Assembly (NCBI GenBank): GCA_020249465.1
Contig: JADCFP010000083.1
Coordinates: 1 to 34,736, forward strand
DNA: 34,736 nucleotides
Source: Roseomonas sp.
GTDB taxonomy: Bacteria > Pseudomonadota > Alphaproteobacteria > Acetobacterales > Acetobacteraceae
Direction of reading: 5' to 3'
The notes under the pieces are model-generated. The model ran no database searches and had not been told where the DNA came from. It was given only the letters and a program-made list of their open reading frames with translations. Position numbers and translations under genes: made by a program. The stretch's first letter is position 1; each line of letters opens with the position of its first letter. Of this stretch, positions 24,940-32,421 are shown one piece after another.

Positions 24940-25905
24940 ATGATTCCCCGCCGCGTTCTGCCCGGCCTATTGGCCGCACCCTTACTGGCGCGTGTTGCCT
25001 CCGCGCAGGACGCTTTCCCGATGCGCGGCATTTCCATCATTGTGCCATTTCCTCCAGGCGGTGGCACGGATGTGCTGGCGCGGATTCTGGCGCAGCATTT
25101 TCAGGAAAACTTCAAGCAGCCAGTTGTCGTTGAAAATCGCGGCGGTGGTGCTGGGCGCATCGGCATGCAGCAACTGCTGCGCAGTACCGCGGATGGGCAT
25201 ACGCTGATGGTGACCTCCACCGGTGGCATCATGGGGCTCGCGGGCGCGCATGATGCCTTCAAGGTTGAAGCGGCCTTGACGCCCGTCACGCTATTGGCCG
25301 CACCGGCCTATGTGGTGGCGGTACACCCAAGCCTTGGCGTGAAGGACGTCGCGGGTTTGATCGCGCTCGCCAAGCAAAGGCCGGGCGCGTTCAGTTTTGG
25401 GAGCTCCGGTACTGGCGCGGCAAGCCATTTGGCGGCTGAGCTATTCGCCTCCATGGCCGGCATTGAAATGCTGCATGTGCCTTATCGTGGCACGGGGCCT
25501 GCGCTGAATGACCTGATTGGTGGGCGCATTCAATTGATGTTCGCGCCACCGCAGACGGTCGCTGCCGCTGTTGCATCGGGCCAGGTGCAAAGCCTGGCCA
25601 TGACGGCAGAGCGCCGATCCGCATTATTGCCCGGCATACCAACGGTGAATGAAAGCGGCCTGCCAGGCTATTCCGCCGTCGGATGGTTTGGGCTATTCGG
25701 TCCACGCAGCATGCCCGCTGCCGTTACAGCGAAGATTGCAGCTGAAGCCGCGCAAGGCATCACGACAGACATAACGCGCCAACGCTTGGCCGGTTTGGGT
25801 GCAGAGCCTGAACCAATGGCTCCCGATGCCTTTGCGCGCTTTATTGATGCTGACATTGCCAAATGGCAGCAGGTTGTGCGAGAGCGCGGTATTACTCTGG
25901 AGTAG
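24940..25905 (+). CDS. Bug/TctC family periplasmic solute-binding protein
   Basis: A 321-residue Bug-type binding protein. The ATG at 24940 has AAAGGAG 7-13 bases upstream, and the leader MIPRRVLPGLLAAPLLARVASAQ fits Sec or Tat export. Family motifs: SIIVPFPPGGGTDVLARIL, VVVENRGGGAGRIGMQQL, FGSSGTGAASHLAAELFASMAGIEMLHVPYRGTGPALNDLIGG, and LLPGIPTVNESGLPGY. It opens the plus-strand catabolic cluster and is followed after 8 bases by the FAH-type gene, so the imported ligand is probably a substrate of that pathway. It is divergent from the lysE-type gene across a 193-base gap, in which I see no convincing promoter pair. Confidence 0.92.
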   Translation: MIPRRVLPGLLAAPLLARVASAQDAFPMRGISIIVPFPPGGGTDVLARILAQHFQENFKQPVVVENRGGGAGRIGMQQLLRSTADGHTLMVTSTGGIMGLAGAHDAFKVEAALTPVTLLAAPAYVVAVHPSLGVKDVAGLIALAKQRPGAFSFGSSGTGAASHLAAELFASMAGIEMLHVPYRGTGPALNDLIGGRIQLMFAPPQTVAAAVASGQVQSLAMTAERRSALLPGIPTVNESGLPGYSAVGWFGLFGPRSMPAAVTAKIAAEAAQGITTDITRQRLAGLGAEPEPMAPDAFARFIDADIAKWQQVVRERGITLE

Positions 25906-25913
25906 AAGATCCC

Positions 25914-26807
25914 ATGATCAGATTGGCAAGTTTCCTAGCCCCCGGCGATCTGCGTCCAAGGCTTGGCGCGGCAGAGGGCGCGATGATGCGCGACCTGACC
26001 GCAACCCATGGTGCGGATTGGGATATGCGCCGCGTCCTGGCGCTGCCGATTGCGGAATTGCGTGCCTTTGTCGCGGCGGGAGGGATCATGCTGCCGGCAG
26101 AGCAATGCCATTTATTGCCGCCCATTCCCGATCCCGGCAAGATTTTTTGTGTGGGGAAAAACAGCAAGGTCCATCGCGCGGAATTGGTTGCGCAGGGCAT
26201 GTTGAAGGAAGACCCCGAGGAACCAACAAGCTTTGTGAAGCTGACCGAAACCCTGGTGGGTGAAGGGGCACGCGTGGCGCGGCCGCCAGGCATCACCACC
26301 TTCGATTACGAACCCGAATTGGCCTTCATCATCACGCGACGCGCCTTTCAGGTCAGCCGCGAAAACGCCCGTGATCATGTCGGCGCGATCACAGTGCTGA
26401 ATGATTTGACGGCGCGGGAGATTCAGAAGCAGGAAGTGCAGCTTGGCACGAAATTCTGGGTCTCCAAAAACATGCCGCGCTTCACGCCGGTTGGGCCCTA
26501 TGCGGTGCCGCTGGCGGAAATCGCTGACCCCTATGATCTGTGGCTGACCTGCCACGTGAATGGCAAACAGCGGCTGCGCGTGAATACGGATGAATACATC
26601 CATCGCATTGAGGGCATCATCGCGCATTTCTCGCGCTTCATGCCGTTTGAGGTGGGTGATGTCATCGCGACCGGCGCACCGCGCGGCACCGCCATTGGCC
26701 ATCCGAACGCGGCGGAGCTCTATCTGAAGCCAGGCGATACCTGTATTGCCGGGTTGGAAGGTGTGATGCAGATCACCACCCATATCGTCGCCCCCGGCGA
26801 GGTGTAA
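25914..26807 (+). CDS. Fumarylacetoacetate hydrolase family protein
   Basis: A 297-residue metal-dependent enzyme of the FAH superfamily, whose members cleave C-C bonds of acylpyruvates, hydrate 2-oxo-pentenoates or decarboxylate oxo-acids in aromatic breakdown. PGKIFCVGKNSKVHRAE opens the catalytic domain. The metal ligands are Glu133 and Glu135 (DYEPELAFII) and Asp164 (VLNDLTARE), spaced as in FAHD1-type enzymes. The end of the domain shows FEVGDVIATGAPRGTAIG and LKPGDTCIAGLEGVMQI. The start at 25914 has GGAG about 11-14 bases upstream, partly inside the Bug stop. It probably acts late in the cluster's pathway. Confidence 0.92.
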   Translation: MIRLASFLAPGDLRPRLGAAEGAMMRDLTATHGADWDMRRVLALPIAELRAFVAAGGIMLPAEQCHLLPPIPDPGKIFCVGKNSKVHRAELVAQGMLKEDPEEPTSFVKLTETLVGEGARVARPPGITTFDYEPELAFIITRRAFQVSRENARDHVGAITVLNDLTAREIQKQEVQLGTKFWVSKNMPRFTPVGPYAVPLAEIADPYDLWLTCHVNGKQRLRVNTDEYIHRIEGIIAHFSRFMPFEVGDVIATGAPRGTAIGHPNAAELYLKPGDTCIAGLEGVMQITTHIVAPGEV

Positions 26808-26891
26808 TGCCGCCGATCGCTTGACCTTTCCCCTGATCCAGGTTGCAGTTACGAAGTCAGTATCCACACCAAGCAAGAAGGAACTGGGAAA

Positions 26892-27860
26892 ATGAAGCGT
26901 CGGGCGATTTTGTTTTCAGGGGCAGGAGTTTTTGCTGCGCCTGCGGTTCGCGCACAAAGCCAGGCACCCTGGCCCAATAGGGCTGTGCGCATCATTGTTC
27001 CCTTCGGCCTTGGTGGTGCAGCAGATGTTGCGGCACGCTTTGTGGCGGAACCGCTTTCAGCGGCGCTTGGTGTGCCCGTGGTGATTGAAAACCGTACCGG
27101 CGCGGGTGGTTCCATCGGCACCAATATGGTCGCGAAATCGCCAGGCGATGGCTATACGCTTGTGGCGCTTGGCAATACCGCCGCCGTGAATGAAACGCTG
27201 CAACCAGGACGCGGCTTTGTACTGATGCGCGACCTGACACCTGTGGCGCCAATCAATATCGCGGATAATGTTCTGGCGGTGCATCCTTCGGTTCCTGCGA
27301 ATTCACTGCCGGAATTCCTGGAATTGCTGCGCCGAGAGCCGGGCAAATGGAATTACGCCCATTCCGGCCCCGGCACGCCCTATCACCTTGCTGGCGAAAT
27401 GCTGAAAGCCATGGCGAAGGTGGATATGGTCGCGGTGAGTTTCCGTGGATCGAATGAGGCGCGCACGGCTGTAATCTCCGGCCAAGTTCCGATCATGTTC
27501 GATGGTATCCCCAGCATGGCGCCGCACATCAATGCCGGAACGGTGCGCGGCCTTGCGACAACAGGCAGACAGCGCGACCCAATGCTGCCCAATCTACCAA
27601 CTGTTGCCGAAACCGTTCCGGGCTTTGAATACCCGATCTGGATTGGCCTGATGATGCCAGCCACCACGCCGCGCCCAATTGTGGAACGTTTGCATGCAGA
27701 AATCACCAAGATCATGCAAAGCGAAGCGGGCCGTACTGGCATGCAGCGCATGGGCGCGCGGTCCATGGTGATGACGCTTGCGGAATATGAAGCCTATTTG
27801 CGCAATGATGTGGATACGCTCGGTAAATTGGTGCGCGATGCAGGCATCAAGGCGGAATAG
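26892..27860 (+). CDS. Bug/TctC family periplasmic solute-binding protein
   Basis: A 322-residue Bug-type protein, second in this cluster. Leader: MKRRAILFSGAGVFAAPAVRAQ, with cleavage near VRA. Motifs: RIIVPFGLGGAADVAARFVAEPL (ligand loop with GLGG in place of PPGG), VVIENRTGAGGSIGTNMVAK, GDGYTLVALG, NYAHSGPGTPYHLAGEMLKAMAKVDMVAVSFRGS and LPNLPTVAETVPGFEYP. The altered ligand loop suggests a different ligand from the upstream Bug protein at 24940. It lies 84 bases after the FAH gene and 3 bases before the 2Fe-2S subunit gene, so it is tightly tied to the Mo-hydroxylase. Confidence 0.92.
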   Translation: MKRRAILFSGAGVFAAPAVRAQSQAPWPNRAVRIIVPFGLGGAADVAARFVAEPLSAALGVPVVIENRTGAGGSIGTNMVAKSPGDGYTLVALGNTAAVNETLQPGRGFVLMRDLTPVAPINIADNVLAVHPSVPANSLPEFLELLRREPGKWNYAHSGPGTPYHLAGEMLKAMAKVDMVAVSFRGSNEARTAVISGQVPIMFDGIPSMAPHINAGTVRGLATTGRQRDPMLPNLPTVAETVPGFEYPIWIGLMMPATTPRPIVERLHAEITKIMQSEAGRTGMQRMGARSMVMTLAEYEAYLRNDVDTLGKLVRDAGIKAE

Positions 27861-27863
27861 GCC

Positions 27864-28325
27864 ATGACAAGTTTCACGCTGAATGGTGCGAATGTCACTT
27901 TGGATCTGCCGGATCACGCGAGTCTATTGCATGCCTTGCGAGGCCCCTTGGGGCTTTCCAGCCCACGCTTTGGCTGCGGTGCTGAACAATGCGGTTCCTG
28001 CATGGTGCTATTGGATGACAAGCCCGCCTACGCCTGCGCGCTTGGCATGGATGCGGTTGCAGGGCGGAAAGTTGTGACGGCTGAAGGCTTGGGTTCCACT
28101 GAAGTGCCGCATCCTTTGCATGCGGCTTTTCTGGCAGAACAGGCCGGCCAATGCGGCTATTGCCTTTCGGGCATGTTGATTTCTGCCGCTGCCTTGCTGG
28201 CGGCCAATCCTGATCCGGATGAGGATGCCATTCGCACCGCCATGGAACCGCATTTATGCCGCTGCGGCAGCCATAATCGCATCATTCGCGCCATCAGGCG
28301 CGCGGCGCAGGAGATGGCGGTATGA
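27864..28325 (+). CDS. 2Fe-2S subunit of a molybdenum hydroxylase
   Basis: Small electron-transfer subunit of the xanthine oxidase family, 153 residues. The N-terminal plant-ferredoxin-type cluster is held by Cys38, Cys43, Cys46 and Cys58 (FGCGAEQCGSC then YACAL). The second, C-terminal cluster uses Cys97, Cys100, Cys132 and Cys134 (GQCGYC and HLCRCGSHNRI). This eight-cysteine pattern is that of IorA, NicA and CoxS. There is no signal peptide. It overlaps the large subunit gene by 4 bases (ATGA). No FAD subunit gene follows, which points to the two-subunit IorAB/NicAB layout. Confidence 0.95.
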   Translation: MTSFTLNGANVTLDLPDHASLLHALRGPLGLSSPRFGCGAEQCGSCMVLLDDKPAYACALGMDAVAGRKVVTAEGLGSTEVPHPLHAAFLAEQAGQCGYCLSGMLISAAALLAANPDPDEDAIRTAMEPHLCRCGSHNRIIRAIRRAAQEMAV

Positions 28326-30463
28326 GTCATGGTTTTGGCGCCGCTCTGAAGGTTGACGATGGCAAGCCGCGCTTGCCCGGTAGTCTGCATCTCAATCGCC
28401 GCCTGTCGCAATGGCTGCATTTCCGCGCCGATGGTGTCGTGGAGGTGAAGCCCGGCAAGGTGGAACTGGGCCAGGGCATCCTGACCGCCTTGGCGCAGAT
28501 CGCCGCTGATGAATTGGATGTGGCCCTAGAACGCATCCGCATCATTAGCGTGGTTACGCCGGAAAGCCCGGATGAGGCAGTGACGTCGGGCAGTCTTTCC
28601 GTGCAGGATTCAGGCAGCGCCATTCGCCATGCCAGCGCCGATGCGCGGCGTATTTTTCTGTCGGTTACCGCACAAAGAAGCGGTGTGGCGTTTGAAGCGA
28701 TCACCGTGTCAGACGGGGATTTCATCGGGCCGCAGGGCAAGATCGGCAGCTATTGGCAATTCGCCGATGCCGGCTTGTTGGCGGTTGAGGCATCACCGGA
28801 AGCACGGGCCAAGCCCATGGAAGCGCGTCGTCTTGTGGGTGTTTCAGCGCCGCGGCTCGATTTGCCCGGAAAGCTGTATGGCGCGCCCGCCTATGTGCAT
28901 GATTTGCGTCTGCCCGGCATGCTGCATGCGCGCGTCATTCGCCCAAATGCTCGCGGCGCTGTGCTTGAAGCGCTGGCGGATGGCCTGCTGCCAGGTGATG
29001 CGCGGCTGGTGCGGGATGGCAATTTCCTGGCGGTATTGGCAAGCACTGAATGGGACGCCGAAGCTGCCGCGACACGTATCGCAGCCAGGGCGCAGTGGCA
29101 GGAAGCCGATACGCTACCCGAACAGGCGCAATTGGCGACTTGGCTTCGGGATGCAGCAATGCGTGGTGAACGCAAGGTCACCGAAGAACGCGATGCGGAA
29201 ATACCCACCGCTGTCCATCGGCTGAAGCGCAGCTTTCATCGGCCTTATCTGGCCCATGCCTCAATCGGGCCTTCCTGTGCCGTGGCGCGGTTTGATAGTG
29301 ATCAGGTGGAAGTCTTCAGCCATACGCAGGGGCCTTACAATCTGCGCGCGGATATCGCGAAAACGCTGCGCTGCGCGCCGGAGAAAGTGATTGTGCGTCA
29401 CATGGAAGGCGCCGGCTGCTATGGCCATAATGGTGCGGATGATGTGGCGCTGGAAGCGGTGCTGATTGCGCGCGCGGCGGAAGGCAAGCCCGTGCGACTA
29501 TTGTGGTCGCGTGCGGATGAACTCGGCTGGGCACCATTTTCGCCGGCGATGTTGGTGGATATTGAAGCGTCAGCAGCAGCAGATGGGAGCTTGCTGGGCT
29601 GGCATGCGGAAGTGATCAGCAATGGCCATTCCGGCCGGCCAGGTCGTTCTCCCGTACCCACCCTATTGGCGGCCTCGCAACTTGCCGAGCCCTTTCCGGT
29701 GCAACCTTCCATCAATCCACCCTTGGCGGCAGGTGGCGGCGCGGAACGTAATGCCATTCCGGGGTATCGCGTCCCGAAACTGCATGTTGCCACCACAAGA
29801 TTACTAGACATGCCCATCCGCACATCAGCATTGCGCGGCCTGGGCGCGACACTGAATGTCTGGGCGGTGGAAAGCATCATGGATGAAATGGCAGCGCTGG
29901 TAGGCGAAGACCCACTTGCCTACCGCTTGCGGCATTTGGATGATGCGCGTGGCCGTGCTGTCCTGGAAAAAGTGGCTGGCATGGCAGGTTGGCAGGGGCG
30001 CAAAACACGCGAAGGTTTTGGCTTTGGCATTGCCTATGCACGCTACAAAAATACTGGCGCCTATGCCGCGGTGATTGCGGAAGTGGAAGCGCGCGAACGC
30101 ATCTTCTGTCGGCGCCTATGGATCGCAGGTGATTGTGGAGAGGTGGTGAGCCCCGATGGTGCGGCCAATCAGCTTGAAGGCGGCGCCATTCACGGGGCTT
30201 CGATTGCATTGGTGGAGGAGGTGCGCTTTGACCGTCGGCGCATTACTTCCGATTCATGGGAAAGCTTCCCGATCCTGCGCTTTTCGGAAGTGCCCAAGGT
30301 GGATGTTGCCTTGATCAACCGGCCCGAGGCACCGTTCCTCGGCGCGGGTGAGGCAAGCCTTGCCCCAACCATCGCAGCGATTGCCGGGGGCATTCACGCA
30401 GCCCTGGGCGTCAGGCCGCGGCAATTGCCATTCTCGGCGGAGAATATCGCCAAGGCCGGATGA
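28322..30463 (+). CDS. Molybdopterin-binding subunit of an IorB/NicB-like hydroxylase
   Basis: Catalytic subunit, 713 residues, which would hydroxylate an aromatic heterocycle or aldehyde with water as oxygen source. The domain order is that of IorB-like proteins. An N-terminal segment (VEVKPGKVELGQGILTALAQIAADEL, about 40-66, then TSGSLSVQDSG) is followed by the hammerhead domain (LPGKLYGAPAYVHDLRLPGMLHARVIRP, about 180-210) and the Mo-binding core (HMEGAGCYGHNGADD and RTSALRGLGATLNVWAVES). The C-terminal GAGEASLAP supplies the catalytic-base Glu of the family. No Tat signal or heme domain is visible, so the final electron acceptor is unclear. Substrate unknown. Confidence 0.9.
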   Translation: MSHGFGAALKVDDGKPRLPGSLHLNRRLSQWLHFRADGVVEVKPGKVELGQGILTALAQIAADELDVALERIRIISVVTPESPDEAVTSGSLSVQDSGSAIRHASADARRIFLSVTAQRSGVAFEAITVSDGDFIGPQGKIGSYWQFADAGLLAVEASPEARAKPMEARRLVGVSAPRLDLPGKLYGAPAYVHDLRLPGMLHARVIRPNARGAVLEALADGLLPGDARLVRDGNFLAVLASTEWDAEAAATRIAARAQWQEADTLPEQAQLATWLRDAAMRGERKVTEERDAEIPTAVHRLKRSFHRPYLAHASIGPSCAVARFDSDQVEVFSHTQGPYNLRADIAKTLRCAPEKVIVRHMEGAGCYGHNGADDVALEAVLIARAAEGKPVRLLWSRADELGWAPFSPAMLVDIEASAAADGSLLGWHAEVISNGHSGRPGRSPVPTLLAASQLAEPFPVQPSINPPLAAGGGAERNAIPGYRVPKLHVATTRLLDMPIRTSALRGLGATLNVWAVESIMDEMAALVGEDPLAYRLRHLDDARGRAVLEKVAGMAGWQGRKTREGFGFGIAYARYKNTGAYAAVIAEVEARERIFCRRLWIAGDCGEVVSPDGAANQLEGGAIHGASIALVEEVRFDRRRITSDSWESFPILRFSEVPKVDVALINRPEAPFLGAGEASLAPTIAAIAGGIHAALGVRPRQLPFSAENIAKAG

Positions 30464-30526
30464 TCTGGACGCGCGCGCCAAGCTGTATCAGGCTGCGTGC
30501 AGCTTATGCCTTTCTGGAGATACCTC

Positions 30527-31681
30527 ATGGGTTCGCTGCTTTTCTCGCCATTGACTATTCGCTGTGTGACGATTCCAAACCGCGTCGTAATGCCACCGCT
30601 TTGCCAATATTCAGCGATCGAAGGTTTGGCGAATGATTGGCATATGGTGCAGCTTGGCCGCTTTGCGGTTGGTGGCTTTGGGCTGATCTTCACCGAGGTG
30701 ACTTCCGTCATGCGCGAAGGCCGCATTACCCATGGTGATCTTGGACTTTGGTCGGATGCGCATATTGAACCGGTGCAACGGCTTGCGCGATTCATCAAGG
30801 CGCAGGGTGCAGTGCCGGCGATGCAGCTTGGCCATGCTGGGCGCAAGGGTTCTTCACAACGTGCCTTTGAAGGTAATGGGCCTTTGGGCGCGCCTGAGGC
30901 CGCCAAGGGCGAAAAGCCCTGGCCACTGGTGGGTCCGACAGCAACGGCGATTGGTGAAGGCCATGTGCAGCCCGAAGCACTGACCAAGGAAGGCATGGCC
31001 GATATTCGCGAAGCCTTCGCCACTGCCGCACGCCGCGCCTTGGCCGCCGGCTATGAGGCTATTGAGGTGCATTGCGCGCATGGCTATCTGCTGCATCAAT
31101 TCCTCTCGCCGCTCTGCAATACGCGCAATGATGAATATGGCGGTGATCTTGCCGGACGCATGCGCTTCCCGCTTGAGATTGTGCGCGCCGTGCGTGAAGC
31201 CTGGCCAGAAAACCTACCACTTTTTGTGCGGATTTCTGCCGTTGATGGCGCCGATGGCGGGTGGGAGATGGAAGATAGCGTCGCCTATGCGCGTGAATGC
31301 CAAAGGCTTGGCGTTGATGTGATGGATTGCTCATCAGGCGGCATTGGCGGCAGTGCCACTGGCAGCAAGCGCGTGCCGCGCGGTTATGGTTTTCAGATTC
31401 CCTACGCCGCACAAATCCGCCGAGAGCTTGGCATGAAATCCATGGCGGTTGGGCTGATCATTGGCCCACATCAGGCCGAAGCCGCTTTGGCGGCAGGTGA
31501 CGCTGATCTGATCGCCATCGGGCGTGAGGGTATGAACAACCCGAATTGGCCCTTGCATGCGCGCGCCGTACTGGAACCAGGCACGACCGAGGAAGTTTTC
31601 GGCTGCTGGCCACCGCAACATGGCTGGTGGATGGAAAAGCGCGGTGCTGTCATGAATGCACTCGGCACCCCACCGGCATGA
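30527..31681 (+). CDS. Old Yellow Enzyme family NADH:flavin oxidoreductase (YqjM-like)
   Basis: FMN-dependent ene-reductase of 384 residues. The ATG at 30527 has GGAG 7-10 bases upstream; a GTG at 30497 in frame is less likely. Cys26 in VMPPLCQYSA matches the redox-tuning cysteine of the thermophilic-like YqjM subgroup. The active-site HCAHGYLLHQFLSPLCNTRNDEYGGDLAGRMRF carries the substrate-binding His pair and the conserved Arg-Asn-Asp-x-Tyr-Gly-Gly. A phosphate-binding region AVGLIIGPHQAEAAL then LIAIGREGMNNPNWP closes the barrel. It lies 63 bases after the Mo subunit and would reduce an activated C=C bond, perhaps in a hydroxylated ring. Confidence 0.93.
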   Translation: MGSLLFSPLTIRCVTIPNRVVMPPLCQYSAIEGLANDWHMVQLGRFAVGGFGLIFTEVTSVMREGRITHGDLGLWSDAHIEPVQRLARFIKAQGAVPAMQLGHAGRKGSSQRAFEGNGPLGAPEAAKGEKPWPLVGPTATAIGEGHVQPEALTKEGMADIREAFATAARRALAAGYEAIEVHCAHGYLLHQFLSPLCNTRNDEYGGDLAGRMRFPLEIVRAVREAWPENLPLFVRISAVDGADGGWEMEDSVAYARECQRLGVDVMDCSSGGIGGSATGSKRVPRGYGFQIPYAAQIRRELGMKSMAVGLIIGPHQAEAALAAGDADLIAIGREGMNNPNWPLHARAVLEPGTTEEVFGCWPPQHGWWMEKRGAVMNALGTPPA

Positions 31682-31716
31682 TGAATTTGGTTTGAGACAA
31701 AGGAAGGAAACGAAGC

Positions 31717-32313
31717 ATGAAACTCGCCTATTCACCCAATAGCCCCTATGTGCGGAAATGCGTTGTGCTTGCGATACAGCGCGGCATTGACAAGCAGATG
31801 GAGCTTTGGACCGTTGGTACAACCGATCCGGCACTGCTGAAGGTCAATCCACTTTCGAAGGTGCCGACCTTGGTGCTGGATGATGGTACCGCGCTGTATG
31901 ACAGCCCGGTGATTTGCGAATATCTGGACAGTGTCGGTGATGGGCCGAAGATGTTTCCGCCCGCAGGCCCAGCACGTTGGAAGGCGCTGCGCCAGGAAGC
32001 GCTTGGCGATGGTATTTTGGATGCGACGCAACCACGCCGGCGCGAAATTGCGCTGCCACAGGATGAGGGACGGCAGTCCTACATTGCACTACAGCAGGGT
32101 AAGGTGAAGGCCGCGCTTGCGGTACTGGAAGCGGAAGCCGATAGCCTTGGCATGCTTAAAACTATTGGCGAAATCACCATTGCCTGCGCATTGGGCTATA
32201 TGGATTTCCGTTATCCGAATGAACCCTGGCGGCCTGGGCATCCCAAGCTTGAGGCTTGGTACGCGAAAGTTGCCGCCATGCCCGCCATGACCCGCACGGT
32301 CCCACCGGGTTAA
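31717..32313 (+). CDS. Glutathione S-transferase-like protein
   Basis: A 198-residue GST-fold protein. The N-terminal thioredoxin-like domain reads MKLAYSPNSPYVRKCVVLAIQRG, with the loop Ser/Tyr region at 6-11 as the likely glutathione-activating site, then NPLSKVPTLVLDDG with the cis-proline and DSPVICEYLDS for gamma-glutamyl binding. The C-terminal helical domain follows from about residue 85. GGAAGG lies about 10-15 bases before the ATG. It is the last plus-strand gene of the catabolic cluster. It resembles the YibF-like group, whose reactions are poorly known. A maleylpyruvate-isomerase-type role next to an FAH enzyme is possible but not shown by the sequence. Confidence 0.88.
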   Translation: MKLAYSPNSPYVRKCVVLAIQRGIDKQMELWTVGTTDPALLKVNPLSKVPTLVLDDGTALYDSPVICEYLDSVGDGPKMFPPAGPARWKALRQEALGDGILDATQPRRREIALPQDEGRQSYIALQQGKVKAALAVLEAEADSLGMLKTIGEITIACALGYMDFRYPNEPWRPGHPKLEAWYAKVAAMPAMTRTVPPG

Positions 32314-32321
32314 GCGCCAAG

Positions 32322-32358
32322 GCATGGATCATATTGGGCGGACCGACGTGATCCATGC
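32322..32358. terminator. Inverted repeat between convergent GST and ppx genes
   Basis: GCATGGATCA (32322-32331) and TGATCCATGC (32349-32358) are perfect 10-bp arms around a 17-base loop in the 108-base gap between two convergent genes. The position suits a bidirectional terminator, but no T-run follows on either strand. It could instead bind a protein. Confidence 0.45.
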
Positions 32359-32421
32359 ACTCATTCAGAAATGGAGCCGGATGACAGGCTGTAGAAGATA
32401 GCGCCAAATGCTTGGCGATAT

